From contig NZ_KE161030.1 in NCBI RefSeq assembly GCF_000412335.2, positions 3,577,363-3,641,362 on the forward strand: a DNA stretch of 64,000 nt, written 5' to 3'. Source of the stretch: Cedecea davisae DSM 4568. Its GTDB lineage: Bacteria > Pseudomonadota > Gammaproteobacteria > Enterobacterales > Enterobacteriaceae. Positions 43,806 to 53,729 of the stretch are shown piece after piece (the first letter of the stretch is position 1; each line of letters opens with the position of its first letter). The position numbers and the translations under genes were made by a program. The notes below the pieces were generated by a model that saw only the letters and a program-made list of their open reading frames with translations, was not told where the DNA came from and ran no database searches.

Positions 43806-43843
43806 AAACACCCGGCCCCATCGAGGGACGGAGCCAGGTGTCA
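43806..43843 (-). terminator. hairpin in the ffh-rpsP gap (ffh terminator or rpsP leader attenuator)
   Basis: On the minus strand ACACC-T-GGC pairs with GCC-G-GGTGT and is followed by TTTTAT. It lies downstream of a promoter-like sequence (43860-43887), so it is in the rpsP leader as well as beyond ffh. It could both end ffh transcripts and attenuate the ribosomal operon. Confidence 0.6.
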
Positions 43844-43859
43844 TATTAAAAGCCCGAAA

Positions 43860-43887
43860 ATTTTACTCATTTCGGCGTAAAAAGCAA
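43860..43887 (-). promoter_or_regulatory. promoter of the rpsP-rimM-trmD-rplS operon
   Basis: On the minus strand TTGCTT (rc at 43882-43887) and TAAAAT (rc at 43860-43865) are spaced 16 bp, about 75 bp before rpsP and just after ffh. Confidence 0.6.
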
Positions 43888-43897
43888 TCGAAATAGC

Positions 43898-45259
43898 TTA
43901 TCGCCCTGGGAAACCTGGCGGCATCATGCCTTTCATGCCACGCATCATTTTCGCCATGCCGCCTTTCTTCATTTTCTTCATCATGCGCTGCATGTCGTCG
44001 AACTGCTTCAGCAGGCGGTTAACGTCCTGCACCTGCATGCCGGAACCCTGCGCGATACGGCGCTTGCGGGAACCTTTAATTATTTCCGGCTGGGCGCGTT
44101 CTTTCAGAGTCATGGAGTTAATAATGGCCTCCATACGCACCAGCACTTTGTCATCCATCTGGGACTTCACGTTATCCGGCAGCTGGCCCATGCCCGGAAG
44201 CTTGCTCATCATGCTCGCCATGCCGCCCATGTTTTTCATCTGCTTGAGCTGCTCGAGGAAGTCGTTCAGATCGAAACCGTCGCCCTTCTTCAGCTTGCTG
44301 GCGAGTTTCTCCGCCTGCGCGCGGTCAACCTTGCTTTCGATATCTTCGATAAGCGACAGCACGTCGCCCATGCCCAGAATACGGGAGGCAATACGGTCCG
44401 GGTGGAACGGCTCAAGCGCCTCGGTTTTTTCACCCACGCCGAGGAATTTAATTGGCTTACCGGTGATATGGCGAATCGACAGAGCCGCACCGCCGCGGGC
44501 GTCGCCGTCCACTTTGGTCAGCACCACGCCGGTCAGCGGCAGCGCTTCGTTGAACGCCTTCGCGGTATTCGCCGCATCCTGGCCGGTCATGGCATCGACA
44601 ACAAACAGCGTCTCTACCGGCTTAATCGCGGCGTGAACCTGTTTGATTTCGTCCATCATCGCTTCGTCTACGTGCAGACGACCGGCGGTATCCACCAGCA
44701 GCACGTCATAGAACTTCAGCTTCGCCTCTTTCAGCGCCGCGTTAACGATATCGAGAGGTTTTTGCTGAGCGTCGGACGGGAAGAAGTCTACTTCAACCTG
44801 CTGCGCCAGCGTTTCCAGCTGTTTAATCGCCGCCGGGCGATAAACGTCGGCGGAAACCACCAGCACTTTTTTCTTCTGCTTCTCGCGCAGGAACTTACCC
44901 AGCTTAGCGACGCTGGTAGTTTTACCAGCCCCCTGCAGGCCCGCCATCAGCACTACGGCCGGAGGCTGTGCCGCAAGGTTCAGGGCGCTGTTTTCTTCGC
45001 CCATCGCCGCAACCAGCTCGGCGCGAACGATTTTGACGAATTCCTGGCCCGGGGTCAGACTTTTGTTGACCTCATGACCTACCGCTTTCTCTTTCACGCG
45101 GTTGATAAAATCGCGCACGACCGGCAGCGCAACGTCCGCCTCCAGCAGCGCCATGCGCACTTCGCGCAGCGTTTCTTTAACGTTTTCTTCGGTTAGCCGC
45201 CCACGGCCGCTAATATTGCGCAGGGTACGCGACAGACGGTCTGTTAAATTATCAAACAT
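43898..45259 (-). CDS. ffh: Ffh, signal recognition particle protein
   Basis: This 453-residue GTPase binds 4.5S RNA and hydrophobic nascent chains and brings ribosomes to FtsY and the translocon. Visible parts are the N domain, the G domain (GLQGAGKTT near 105, DTAGR, TKVDGD) and the Met-rich M domain after 300 that holds signal sequences and 4.5S RNA, ending in MMPPGFPGR. Confidence 0.98.
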   Translation of the reverse strand: MFDNLTDRLSRTLRNISGRGRLTEENVKETLREVRMALLEADVALPVVRDFINRVKEKAVGHEVNKSLTPGQEFVKIVRAELVAAMGEENSALNLAAQPPAVVLMAGLQGAGKTTSVAKLGKFLREKQKKKVLVVSADVYRPAAIKQLETLAQQVEVDFFPSDAQQKPLDIVNAALKEAKLKFYDVLLVDTAGRLHVDEAMMDEIKQVHAAIKPVETLFVVDAMTGQDAANTAKAFNEALPLTGVVLTKVDGDARGGAALSIRHITGKPIKFLGVGEKTEALEPFHPDRIASRILGMGDVLSLIEDIESKVDRAQAEKLASKLKKGDGFDLNDFLEQLKQMKNMGGMASMMSKLPGMGQLPDNVKSQMDDKVLVRMEAIINSMTLKERAQPEIIKGSRKRRIAQGSGMQVQDVNRLLKQFDDMQRMMKKMKKGGMAKMMRGMKGMMPPGFPGR

Positions 45260-45427
45260 GGTATTTTGCCTAACGTGGTAACTGGGGCCGCAGCTTGCGA
45301 CACAAAACTGAATTTGGCGGATTATATCATGAAGCCGCCTCGGGTGTGATCCAACGGTTGGAGCAGGCGGCAGGTAACGTTATACTGATTTTTTTCTTCC
45401 CTGGCCAATTTGACCGACACCTTAAAT

Positions 45428-46216
45428 ATGCCCGTTTTCGCCATTCTTGCGCTTGTTGCTTACTCCGTCAGCCTGGGGCTGATCATTCCCGGTCTTCTGC
45501 GGAAGAACAGCGGGTGGCGTCGTTTTGCCATTTTATCAGCGGCGATTGCGCTTATCTGCCACGCGCTGGCGCTGGAAGCTCGCTTCTTCTCCGTCGACGG
45601 CGGGCAAAACCTCAGCCTGCTTAACGTCGGCTCGCTGGTCAGCCTGATGATTTGTACCGTGATGACCATCGTTGCGTCCCGCAACCGCGGCTGGCTACTG
45701 TTACCTATTGTTTACGCCTTTGCCCTGATAAATCTGGCGCTGGCCACCTTTATGCCGAACGAATTCATCACCCACCTGGAAGCGACGCCGGGCATGATGG
45801 TGCATATCGGCCTGTCGCTATTCTCCTACGCTACGCTAATTATTGCGGCGCTTTACGCCCTGCAGCTGGCCTGGATTGATTACCAGTTAAAAAACAAAAA
45901 GCTGGCCTTCAGCGCCGAAATGCCGCCGCTGATGGTTATCGAACGTAAGATGTTCCACATCACCCAGGTCGGCGTTGTGCTGCTGACCCTGACGCTGTGT
46001 ACCGGCCTGTTTTACATGAAAAACCTGTTCAGCATGGAGAACGTCGACAAGGCGGTATTGTCTATCCTCGCCTGGTTCGTCTACGTCATTCTGCTGTGGG
46101 GGCACTATCATGAAGGGTGGCGCGGCCGTCGCGTTGTATGGTTCAACGTTGCCGGGGCGGGTATTTTAACCCTCGCCTATTTTGGCAGCCGCGTGCTGCA
46201 ACAGTTCGTTAGCTAA
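45428..46216 (+). CDS. ypjD: YpjD, inner-membrane CcsA/CcmC-family protein
   Basis: This 262-residue protein has about eight transmembrane helices and resembles cytochrome c assembly proteins (CcsA/CcmC family) that handle haem. Its own role is unclear. The start MPVFAILALV at 45428 gives a length close to E. coli's 263. It is divergent from ffh and followed by corB after 26 bp; in related genomes the two are linked to magnesium-transport regulation. Confidence 0.88.
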   Translation: MPVFAILALVAYSVSLGLIIPGLLRKNSGWRRFAILSAAIALICHALALEARFFSVDGGQNLSLLNVGSLVSLMICTVMTIVASRNRGWLLLPIVYAFALINLALATFMPNEFITHLEATPGMMVHIGLSLFSYATLIIAALYALQLAWIDYQLKNKKLAFSAEMPPLMVIERKMFHITQVGVVLLTLTLCTGLFYMKNLFSMENVDKAVLSILAWFVYVILLWGHYHEGWRGRRVVWFNVAGAGILTLAYFGSRVLQQFVS

Positions 46217-46242
46217 TTTATTCTTTTTAAAGGAAACCACTT

Positions 46243-47529
46243 TTGGAACACATTTCAACCACCACGCTGATCGTGACGCTGATCATCATGGTGGTGGTGT
46301 CCGCGTACTTCTCCGGCTCTGAAACCGGCATGATGACGTTAAACCGCTATCGCCTGCGCCATCTGGCCAAGCAGGGAAACCGTGCGGCAAGGCGCGTCGA
46401 AAAACTGCTGCGTAAGCCGGACCGACTGATAAGCCTGGTGTTGATTGGCAACAACCTGGTCAATATTCTTGCTTCCGCCCTCGCCACTATCGTCGGCATT
46501 CGCCTTTACGGAAATGCGGGCGTCGCCATTGCCACCGGCGTACTGACCTTTGTTGTGCTGGTCTTTGCCGAAGTGCTGCCGAAAACCATCGCCGCGCTCT
46601 ATCCGGAAAAGGTCGCTTATCCCAGCAGCCTGCTGCTCGGCCCGCTGCAAATCCTGATGATGCCGCTGGTGTGGCTGCTGAACACCATTACCCGCCTGCT
46701 GATGCGCATGGTCGGCATCAAAGTCGACCATATTATCAGCACCGCGCTGAGCAAAGACGAGCTGCGCACCATCGTGCATGAATCCCGCTCGCAAATGTCC
46801 CGGCGTAATCAGGACATGCTGCTCTCGGTGCTTGATCTCGAAAAAGTCAGCGTCGACGACATCATGGTGCCGCGTAACGAAATCGTCGGGATCAATATTA
46901 ACGACGACTGGAAAGCTATCGTTCGCCAGCTTACCCACTCCCCGCACGGGCGCATTGTGCTCTACCGCGACACGCTGGACGACGCCATCGGCATGCTGCG
47001 CCTGCGCGAAGCTTACCGCCTGATGACCGAGAAAAAAGAGTTCACCAAAGAGGTGATGCTGCGCGCCGCCGATGAAATTTACTTTGTTCCGGAAGGCACG
47101 CCGCTCAACATTCAGCTGGTGAAGTTCCAGAGGAATAAGAAGAAAGTGGGCCTGGTGGTGGATGAATATGGCGATATTCAGGGTCTGGTGACGGTCGAAG
47201 ATATTCTTGAAGAAATTGTGGGCGACTTCACAACGTCAATGTCGCCGACGCTGGCCGAAGAGGTCACACCGCAAAACGATGGCTCGGTGATTATCGAGGG
47301 CAGCGCCAACGTGCGTGAGCTCAATAAAGCGTTCAACTGGACGCTGCCGGAAGACGATGCGCGCACGGTCAACGGCATGCTGCTGGAAGAGATTCAGGAG
47401 ATCCCGGCTATCGGAACCCGTATACGCCTCGGGCAATACGACATCGACATTCTCGACGTGCAGGACAATATGATTAAGCAGGTCCGCGTGACGCCCGTTA
47501 AGCCGCTGCGCCAGAGCGTGGAGCAGTAG
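46243..47529 (+). CDS. corB: CorB (YfjD), CNNM-family transporter-associated protein
   Basis: This 428-residue membrane protein has the DUF21/CNNM transmembrane domain (about 1-180), a CBS pair (about 200-330, MVPRNEIVGI and GLVVDEYGDIQGLVTVEDI) and a CorC/HlyC C-terminal domain. The family acts in magnesium or cobalt transport. The frame starts with TTG 8 bp after AAGGAAA, and the product matches E. coli YfjD from its third residue. Confidence 0.9.
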   Translation: MEHISTTTLIVTLIIMVVVSAYFSGSETGMMTLNRYRLRHLAKQGNRAARRVEKLLRKPDRLISLVLIGNNLVNILASALATIVGIRLYGNAGVAIATGVLTFVVLVFAEVLPKTIAALYPEKVAYPSSLLLGPLQILMMPLVWLLNTITRLLMRMVGIKVDHIISTALSKDELRTIVHESRSQMSRRNQDMLLSVLDLEKVSVDDIMVPRNEIVGININDDWKAIVRQLTHSPHGRIVLYRDTLDDAIGMLRLREAYRLMTEKKEFTKEVMLRAADEIYFVPEGTPLNIQLVKFQRNKKKVGLVVDEYGDIQGLVTVEDILEEIVGDFTTSMSPTLAEEVTPQNDGSVIIEGSANVRELNKAFNWTLPEDDARTVNGMLLEEIQEIPAIGTRIRLGQYDIDILDVQDNMIKQVRVTPVKPLRQSVEQ

Positions 47530-47533
47530 AGAC

Positions 47534-47562
47534 AAAAAAGCCAGCCGCAGGGCTGGCTTTTG
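47534..47562. terminator. bidirectional terminator between corB and grpE
   Basis: The stem AAAAGCCAGCC / GGCTGGCTTTT with a GCAG loop has A and T flanks and lies between two convergent genes. Confidence 0.88.
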
Positions 47563-47577
47563 TTATTTGCGTGGCTA

Positions 47578-48156
47578 TCAGGCTTTTGCTACTGAAACCA
47601 TCGCGGCGCGGATAGTACGGCCATTCAGGGTGTAACCCTTCTGCATCACCATCAGCACATGATTCGGCGCCACGTCAGCAGACTCGACCATGGCGATAGC
47701 CTGGTGAACGTCCGGGTTAAACGGCACGTTAGTCTCGCCAACCACTTCAACACCAAACTTACGCACCACGTCGAGCATAGATTTCTGGGTCAGTTCGATG
47801 CCTTCAATCATCGGCGCTAAATCCGGATTAGCTTTATCGGCAACTTCCAGAGCGCGGTCCAGGCTGTCGATAACCGGCAGCAGTTCGTTCACGAATTTCT
47901 CCAGTGCGAACTTGTGTGCCTTCTCAACATCCTGCTCGGTACGGCGACGCAGGTTTGCCAGTTCCGCCTGATGGCGCGGCTCAGCTTCACGTTCGCGCTG
48001 TTTTAATTCGGCCAGTTGAGCCTGCAAATTAGCAATCTGTTCGTCGCGCGGATCCACGACATCGGCACCTTCTACGGCCTCGACTTCATCGTGCTGGTCC
48101 ATTGCAATATCTTCCGGGGCTTGCTCGCCAGGTGTTTTCTGTTCTTTACTACTCAT
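47578..48156 (-). CDS. grpE: GrpE, DnaK nucleotide exchange factor
   Basis: This 192-residue homodimeric factor releases ADP from DnaK and senses heat through its long N-terminal coiled coil (about 40-90). The C-terminal beta domain contains [10 protein letters not shown] and [17 protein letters not shown]. It is slightly shorter than E. coli GrpE (197) because of a shorter acidic N-terminal part. The start MSSKEQK was chosen over an in-frame ATG nine codons upstream. A sigma-32 promoter precedes it. Confidence 0.96.
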   Translation of the reverse strand: MSSKEQKTPGEQAPEDIAMDQHDEVEAVEGADVVDPRDEQIANLQAQLAELKQREREAEPRHQAELANLRRRTEQDVEKAHKFALEKFVNELLPVIDSLDRALEVADKANPDLAPMIEGIELTQKSMLDVVRKFGVEVVGETNVPFNPDVHQAIAMVESADVAPNHVLMVMQKGYTLNGRTIRAAMVSVAKA

Positions 48157-48199
48157 GAAATTCTCCGCGTTTTTAGCATTCATCTCGCTGGTTCGCTTA

Positions 48200-48227
48200 T
48201 TATGGGGATCAGTTTCAGGGTTTCAAG
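48200..48227 (-). promoter_or_regulatory. sigma-32 heat-shock promoter of grpE
   Basis: On the minus strand CTTGAAA (rc at 48221-48227), 13 bp, then CCCCATAA (rc ending at 48200) match the sigma-32 consensus almost perfectly, about 45 bp before the grpE ATG. Confidence 0.9.
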
Positions 48228-48279
48228 GGAACCTGTCATATTGTCACAGGAACGTCTGCGAATAAGGACCACCAGGATA

Positions 48280-49158
48280 ATGAACAAACATTTCAACTGC
48301 ATCGGTATTGTCGGGCACCCGCGTCACCCCACCGCCCTGACCACGCATGAAATGCTGTATCGCTGGCTGTGCGCCAAAGGCTATGAAGTGATGGTGGAAC
48401 AGCAAATTGCGCAGGAACTTAACCTCAAGCAGGTGAAAACCGGCACGCTGGCGGAGATTGGCCAGCAGGCGGATTTAGCCGTGGTTGTGGGCGGGGATGG
48501 CAATATGCTGGGCGCGGCTCGCGTTCTGGCGCGCTACGACATAAAAGTTATCGGCATTAACCGTGGCAACTTAGGTTTCCTCACCGATCTCGACCCGGAC
48601 AATGCTCAGCAGCAGCTGGCCGACGTGCTTGAAGGCCATTACATTACGGAGCGCCGTTTTCTGCTGGAGGCTCAGGTATGCCAGCACGATACGCCGACGC
48701 GCCTCAGCACCGCCATTAACGAAGTGGTGCTGCACCCCGGTAAAGTCGCGCATATGATTGAGTTTGAAGTGTATATCGACGAAATCTTTGCCTTCTCCCA
48801 GCGATCGGACGGGCTGATTATCTCCACGCCTACCGGCTCAACCGCCTACTCGCTTTCTGCCGGAGGCCCGATTCTGACGCCTTCCCTGGATGCGATAACC
48901 CTGGTGCCAATGTTCCCGCACACCCTTTCGGCACGCCCGCTGGTGATCAACAGCAGCAGCACCATCCGCCTGCGCTTTTCCCATATGCGTAGCGACCTTG
49001 AAATCAGCTGCGACAGCCAGATTGCGCTGCCTATTCAGGAAGGGGAAGACGTGCTTATCCGCCGGTGCGACTACCACCTCAACCTGATACACCCGAAAGA
49101 TTACAGCTATTTCAATACATTAAGCTCAAAACTCGGCTGGTCAAAAAAATTATTCTAA
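48280..49158 (+). CDS. nadK: NadK, NAD kinase
   Basis: NadK phosphorylates NAD to NADP. The 292-residue protein has the GGDG motif ([12 protein letters not shown] near 70), the NE/D nucleotide site (INEVVLHPG) and the [15 protein letters not shown] loop. The start MNKHFN gives the exact E. coli length; the frame is open far upstream, but that part lies antisense over grpE. Confidence 0.97.
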   Translation: MNKHFNCIGIVGHPRHPTALTTHEMLYRWLCAKGYEVMVEQQIAQELNLKQVKTGTLAEIGQQADLAVVVGGDGNMLGAARVLARYDIKVIGINRGNLGFLTDLDPDNAQQQLADVLEGHYITERRFLLEAQVCQHDTPTRLSTAINEVVLHPGKVAHMIEFEVYIDEIFAFSQRSDGLIISTPTGSTAYSLSAGGPILTPSLDAITLVPMFPHTLSARPLVINSSSTIRLRFSHMRSDLEISCDSQIALPIQEGEDVLIRRCDYHLNLIHPKDYSYFNTLSSKLGWSKKLF

Positions 49159-49176
49159 AAAGGCCCCAGGCCACTT

Positions 49177-49196
49177 TACTGTATATAAAACCAGTT
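49177..49196 (+). promoter_or_regulatory. LexA box 1 of recN
   Basis: The sequence starts TACTGTATAT and ends ACCAGTT, matching CTGT-N8-ACAG-type SOS boxes with one weak arm. It overlaps a likely promoter (TTTACT at 49175, TATACT at 49197, 16-bp spacer). Confidence 0.85.
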
Positions 49197-49198
49197 TA

Positions 49199-49218
49199 TA
49201 CTGTATGAAAACACAGTA
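49199..49218 (+). promoter_or_regulatory. LexA box 2 of recN
   Basis: TACTGTATG-N-ACACAGTA is a near-perfect SOS box 22 bp after box 1. E. coli recN also has multiple boxes and is among the most strongly induced SOS genes. Confidence 0.9.
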
Positions 49219-49301
49219 ACTAAATCGGACTCTAAATAATTCAGGTTGCAGCTAATACCTCTGCAACCTGGAGTATGCCGGGTACATACAGGAAGGTGGC
49301 T

Positions 49302-50963
49302 ATGCTTGCCCAACTCACCATCAGTAACTTCGCTATCGTTCGTGAACTCGAAATCGACTTTCATCACGGTATGACGGCCATCACCGGGGAAACCGGTGCC
49401 GGTAAATCTATTGCTATAGATGCCCTGGGGCTGTGCCTCGGCGGCCGCGCGGAAGCCGATATGGTGCGTCAGGGAGCAAATCGCGCGGATCTCTGCGCCC
49501 GCTTTTCCCTGAAAGACACGCCGGCCGCCCTGCGCTGGCTGGAAGAAAACCAGCTTGAAGACGGCCGAGAGTGCCTGCTGCGCCGCGTCATCAGCAGCGA
49601 TGGCCGCTCCCGCGGCTTTATCAACGGCACGGCGGTTCCGCTTTCTCAGCTGCGCGATCTCGGCCAGTTACTTATCCAGATCCACGGCCAGCACGCCCAC
49701 CAGCTGTTGCTCAAGCCCGAACACCAAAAAACCCTGCTTGATGGCTATGCGGGTGAGCACTCGCTGGCTCAGCAGATGGCGGAGCGCTACCGTGAATGGC
49801 ACCAGAGCTGCCGGTCTCTGGCTCAGCATCAGCAGCTTGCCCAGGAGCGCTCGGCAAAAGCCGAGCTGCTGCAATATCAGTTGAAAGAGCTTAACGAATT
49901 TGCGCCGGTAGCCGGTGAGTTTGAATTAATCGACGAAGAGTACAAGCGGCTAGCCAACAGCGGCCAGCTGCTTTCCACCAGCCAGCAGGCGCTGGACGTC
50001 CTTGCCGATGGCGAAGAGTGCAATCTGCAAAGCCAGCTGCATACCGTGCGCCATTTAATGGGGGAGCTGGTGGGAATGGACGATAAGCTATCCGGCGTGC
50101 TGGGGATGCTGGAAGAAGCGGCGATTCAACTTTCCGAGGCCAGCGATGAACTGCGCCACTACTGCGACCGGCTGGATCTTGACCCCAACCGCCTGCATGA
50201 GCTTGAGCAGCGCATTTCCCGGCAAATCTCCCTGGCGCGCAAGCACCACATTTCCCCGGAAGAGCTGCCGACGTTTCACCAGAAACTGCTGGACGAACAG
50301 CAGCTGCTGGATGAGCAAACCGGCTCGCTGGAGGAAATGTTGCAGGCCGTCGCCCGGCATCATCAGCAGGCACTGACCGTCGCCACGGCGCTGCACCAGA
50401 GCCGGGTAAAACATGCCGCAGAGCTGTGTCAGCTGATTACCGAAAGTATGCACTCTCTGTCTATGCCGCACGGCAAACTTGCCATCGAAGTCGAATTTAA
50501 CGAAAACCACCTGACCGCTGAAGGCGCAGACCGCATTGATTTTCGCGTCAGCACTAACCCTGGCCAGCCGCTGCAGCCGCTGGCAAAAGTGGCCTCTGGA
50601 GGCGAGCTGTCGCGTATTGCGCTGGCCATTCAGGTCATTACGGCACGTAAAATGGAAACGCCGGCCCTGATTTTTGATGAAGTAGACGTCGGTATCAGCG
50701 GCCCAACCGCTGCGGTGGTGGGCAAACTACTGCGTCAACTGGGTGAGTCTACTCAGGTGATGTGCGTAACCCACTTGCCTCAGGTTGCAGGCTGCGGCCA
50801 TCATCACTTCTTCGTCAGCAAAGAGACCGACGGTGAAATGACGGAAACCCATATGCAGCCGCTGGACAAACGCGCCCGCCTGCAAGAACTGGCGCGCCTG
50901 CTGGGCGGCAGTGAAGTCACCCGCAATACGCTGGCAAACGCCAAAGAGCTGCTGGCGGCCTAA
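49302..50963 (+). CDS. recN: RecN, SMC-like double-strand-break repair ATPase
   Basis: This 553-residue SMC-family ATPase aids repair of double-strand breaks and holds sister DNAs together. It has Walker A GETGAGKS near 30, long coiled coils (about 150-370), the ABC signature VASGGELSR and Walker [12 protein letters not shown] near the C-terminus. The start MLAQLTISN gives the E. coli length. Two LexA boxes lie upstream. Confidence 0.97.
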   Translation: MLAQLTISNFAIVRELEIDFHHGMTAITGETGAGKSIAIDALGLCLGGRAEADMVRQGANRADLCARFSLKDTPAALRWLEENQLEDGRECLLRRVISSDGRSRGFINGTAVPLSQLRDLGQLLIQIHGQHAHQLLLKPEHQKTLLDGYAGEHSLAQQMAERYREWHQSCRSLAQHQQLAQERSAKAELLQYQLKELNEFAPVAGEFELIDEEYKRLANSGQLLSTSQQALDVLADGEECNLQSQLHTVRHLMGELVGMDDKLSGVLGMLEEAAIQLSEASDELRHYCDRLDLDPNRLHELEQRISRQISLARKHHISPEELPTFHQKLLDEQQLLDEQTGSLEEMLQAVARHHQQALTVATALHQSRVKHAAELCQLITESMHSLSMPHGKLAIEVEFNENHLTAEGADRIDFRVSTNPGQPLQPLAKVASGGELSRIALAIQVITARKMETPALIFDEVDVGISGPTAAVVGKLLRQLGESTQVMCVTHLPQVAGCGHHHFFVSKETDGEMTETHMQPLDKRARLQELARLLGGSEVTRNTLANAKELLAA

Positions 50964-51183
50964 TGCCTTCGCGGTGCACGGATTTTTTTCACGCCGTGCA
51001 TCGCATAAAAAACAGTCACTCATCGGCTAATTGGCCATTCTGTTATATTTTCAGCCAACTTTTTTACGCTCCCACGGTCTGAGTTGAGCGCCTTAAGGTT
51101 TTAAACTGCTTAAAGGTCTATTATCATCGGCATTATACGAATAAGCCACGCACTACTCGGGCCCGAAAAGGAATCAAATCACT

Positions 51184-51528
51184 ATGCGTTGTAAAATGCT
51201 GACTGCTGCCGCAGCGGTTCTTCTGATGTTGACCGCAGGCTGTTCCACTCTGGAGCGAGTGGTTTACCGCCCTGACATCAACCAGGGTAACTACCTGGCA
51301 CCGAATGACATCTCCAAACTCCGCGTCGGTATGACACAACAGCAGGTTGCCTACACTCTCGGCACCCCGATGATGAGCGATCCGTTTGGCACCAACACCT
51401 GGTTCTACGTCTTCCGCCAGCAGCCGGGCCACGAAAACGTGACTCAACAAACGCTGACCCTGACGTTTAACAGCAGCGGCGTACTGACCAATATCGACAA
51501 CAAGCCTGCCCTGACCAAAGGGGAATAA
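51184..51528 (+). CDS. bamE: BamE (SmpA), outer-membrane assembly lipoprotein
   Basis: This 114-residue lipoprotein of the BAM complex stabilises BamD-BamA contacts. The signal peptide ends in LTAGC (Cys20) and the mature domain has the BamE pattern [26 protein letters not shown] and [13 protein letters not shown] strong terminator follows. A 220-bp gap separates it from recN. Confidence 0.97.
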   Translation: MRCKMLTAAAAVLLMLTAGCSTLERVVYRPDINQGNYLAPNDISKLRVGMTQQQVAYTLGTPMMSDPFGTNTWFYVFRQQPGHENVTQQTLTLTFNSSGVLTNIDNKPALTKGE

Positions 51529-51544
51529 GGCTGTCGGGATGGAC

Positions 51545-51580
51545 AAAAAGAAAGGTGCTTTTCAGCACCTTTCTTTTTTT
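51545..51580. terminator. bidirectional terminator between bamE and ratB
   Basis: A stem of about 13 bp (AAAAAGAAAGGTGC / GCACCTTTCTTTTT) is followed by a T-run and lies between convergent genes. Confidence 0.9.
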
Positions 51581-51583
51581 GTG

Positions 51584-51874
51584 TTATTTCTGCGCCGAAC
51601 GCTCGGCACGCTGCCGCCTCAGCTCTTTAGGGTCAGCAATTAAAGGGCGATAAATTTCCACTCTGTCACCGTCCTGCACGGCGTCACCGAGCTTTACGGG
51701 ACGGCTGTAGATGCCCACTTTATTCTGCCGCAGGTCGATATCATCCCGCAGCTCCAGCAGACCGGAAGCGACGATCGCCTGTTCAACGGTGCTGCCTTCC
51801 TCGAGCTTTACCTTGCGCAAGTATTGCTTCTGGGGCAAAGCGTAAATCACCTCGACCTGAATCTCACGCGACAC
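51584..51874 (-). CDS. ratB: RatB (YfjF/PasI), RnfH-family ubiquitin-fold protein
   Basis: This 96-residue protein has the RnfH/beta-grasp fold ([18 protein letters not shown], then [18 protein letters not shown]). Its role is unclear; an antitoxin role for RatA has been proposed in some E. coli strains (PasTI). The start is a GTG at 51874 inside the end of ratA (11-bp overlap), which gives the E. coli length; longer upstream starts would run through ratA. Confidence 0.88.
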   Translation of the reverse strand: MSREIQVEVIYALPQKQYLRKVKLEEGSTVEQAIVASGLLELRDDIDLRQNKVGIYSRPVKLGDAVQDGDRVEIYRPLIADPKELRRQRAERSAQK

Positions 51875-52301
51875 GATAGACCTCTTTGGCGCGGGTCGTA
51901 AATGCCTGAACCATGCTCCCGGCCAGCTCTTTAAAGATGCGGCCGAAGGCCAGCTCAATCAGCTTATTGGTAAACTCAAAATCGAGCTGGAACTCAATGC
52001 GGCAGGCATCTTCGCTAAGCGGAGTAAACTTCCAGCCGCCCATCAGAGATTTAAACGGGCCGTCCACCAGTTGCATCAAAATGCTCTGGTTATCGGTGAG
52101 AATATTACGGGTGGTGAAGGTTTTGCTGATCCCGGCTTTTGAAACATCTACCGCCGCCGTCATCTGATTGGCCGAAGCATCAATCACCCGGCTGCCGGTG
52201 CAGCCCGGTAAAAATTCCGGATAGGACTTTACGTCATTCACTAACTGATACATCTGCTCGGCGCTGTAAGGCACCAGGGCAGTACGGCTGATCTGCGGCA
52301 T
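51864..52301 (-). CDS. ratA: RatA (PasT), START-like COQ10-family protein
   Basis: This 145-residue START/Bet v1-like protein matches E. coli RatA closely ([48 protein letters not shown]). RatA was reported to block 70S ribosome association; relatives such as Coq10 bind ubiquinone, so either lipid or ribosome roles are possible. It is divergent from smpB. Confidence 0.92.
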   Translation of the reverse strand: MPQISRTALVPYSAEQMYQLVNDVKSYPEFLPGCTGSRVIDASANQMTAAVDVSKAGISKTFTTRNILTDNQSILMQLVDGPFKSLMGGWKFTPLSEDACRIEFQLDFEFTNKLIELAFGRIFKELAGSMVQAFTTRAKEVYRVA

Positions 52302-52454
52302 AGCAATTCCTGGGAGTCATAAAACGGACAAATAATAACATTTATCACCGCGCAAAGAAAAACTCTCTACCGCTCATGCTAAGATAAGCGCTTCTCCCTC
52401 GCGTAGGATGCGGGGTGTCTTTGAACTCCTGGAATAAGTATACTGAGCAGCACT

Positions 52455-52937
52455 ATGACTAAGAAAAAAGCACACAAACCAGGCTCAGCCACCATTGCGC
52501 TAAACAAGCGCGCCCGCCATGAATACTTTATCGAAGATGAGATTGAAGCGGGTCTTGCGCTACAGGGCTGGGAAGTAAAATCACTGCGCGCCGGGAAAGC
52601 AAACATTGGCGATAGCTATGTCATTTTTAAAGATGGTGAAGCCTACTTGTTCGGCGCCAACTTTACCCCGCTGGCCGTGGCCTCCAGCCACGTCGTTTGC
52701 GACCCAACCCGTACCCGTAAACTGCTGCTGAACCAGCGCGAGCTGGATAACCTCTACGGCAGCGTTAGCCGCGACGGTTACACCATTGTGGCTTTATCGC
52801 TGTACTGGAAGAACGCCTGGTGCAAGGTAAAAATTGGCCTTGCCAAAGGTAAGAAGCAGCACGACAAGCGTACCGACGTGAAGGATCGCGAGTGGGCGCT
52901 GGATAAGGCACGAATTATGAAACACGCGGGCCGTTAA
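52455..52937 (+). CDS. smpB: SmpB, tmRNA-binding protein
   Basis: This 160-residue OB-fold protein brings tmRNA to stalled ribosomes for trans-translation. It matches E. coli SmpB, including [20 protein letters not shown] and a basic C-terminal tail ([20 protein letters not shown]). Its partner gene ssrA, adjacent in E. coli, is not found downstream in this window. Confidence 0.98.
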   Translation: MTKKKAHKPGSATIALNKRARHEYFIEDEIEAGLALQGWEVKSLRAGKANIGDSYVIFKDGEAYLFGANFTPLAVASSHVVCDPTRTRKLLLNQRELDNLYGSVSRDGYTIVALSLYWKNAWCKVKIGLAKGKKQHDKRTDVKDREWALDKARIMKHAGR

Positions 52938-53729
52938 GCGCCAAACAATAATTTATCCGCCTGTGGCTCTTCTTCGGGAGAGCCATCATAAAAAAACATC
53001 CACGCTTTTTTATTTATCAGCTAATATGGTGTTCCGCCAAAAGTCACTTCAGCCTTAATTAAGCAGCACTAAAGGATATATGTTAATTTCTCCACATTCA
53101 TTACGCGAAAAGATAAAAACCGCCCTCATCTGATATATAATATTTCTTTATTATTCCAGCCGATTATTCCTGCCGCTCTCACAAAATCAAAAATACATTC
53201 TGTTAATTTTTCACTACGCACAGAGATCCTGCCAGCCTTAACGCCTCATAAACCCTTCTCCACACAGGGTTTTAGCCACTATTCACCTCTGCAAAAAACA
53301 GCCAACCGCTTCGACAGCATCAATAAAAACACATTAAAATCAAATGCATTAACAAACCGTCAACTTCCAGGAAGACAAAGGGTTTACCTGTATTGTCCGG
53401 GTGAGTCATAAAATTTCACTGGTACTTAAGAACTACTTACATTGGGTTAAATATGGCTTAAGTTGCGCATTCATTTTTTCCTGTCTATATCATCAATAGC
53501 CCCTTATCAATAAACGACGAGTATACGAGCCTGAGAATTAACTAATTTTCGATTCCGCAACGGAAACACCGTTACTTATTAATAATCACTGCCATCAATT
53601 TTTGATGAAAGGCTCCCTTTCGCCTGCTTTCAGCGCGAAGGAACCCGCTTACTTAAATTTTTGCTTTCGGTAATTAATTATACCGGGCATCAGACTACCA
53701 CCACGTTCATCGCGAATGGAGTGATAAAA
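52938..53729. other. AT-rich non-coding region between smpB and the adhesin gene
   Basis: There is no ORF of note in about 790 bp. A stem-loop (GGCTCT / AGAGCC, 52963-52985) may end the smpB transcript. Near 53612-53640 a CCTTTCGC / GCGAAGG repeat lies close to the adhesin start. The length and AT content suggest a large regulatory region, but no specific sites are identified. ssrA, expected here, is absent. Confidence 0.6.

Noticed and set aside
48016-48279. 88-codon upstream extension of nadK
   Set aside because: It lies antisense over grpE and its promoter; the ATG at 48280 gives the exact family length.
50970-51002. Long inverted repeat after recN (GTGCACGG / CCGTGCAT) as a terminator
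   Set aside because: The loop is T-rich but the 3' side is followed by A residues, so it does not fit a plus-strand terminator. Left unassigned.
52938-53729. ssrA (tmRNA) gene expected after smpB
   Set aside because: Neither the tmRNA 5' sequence nor a tRNA-like 3' end could be found on either strand.
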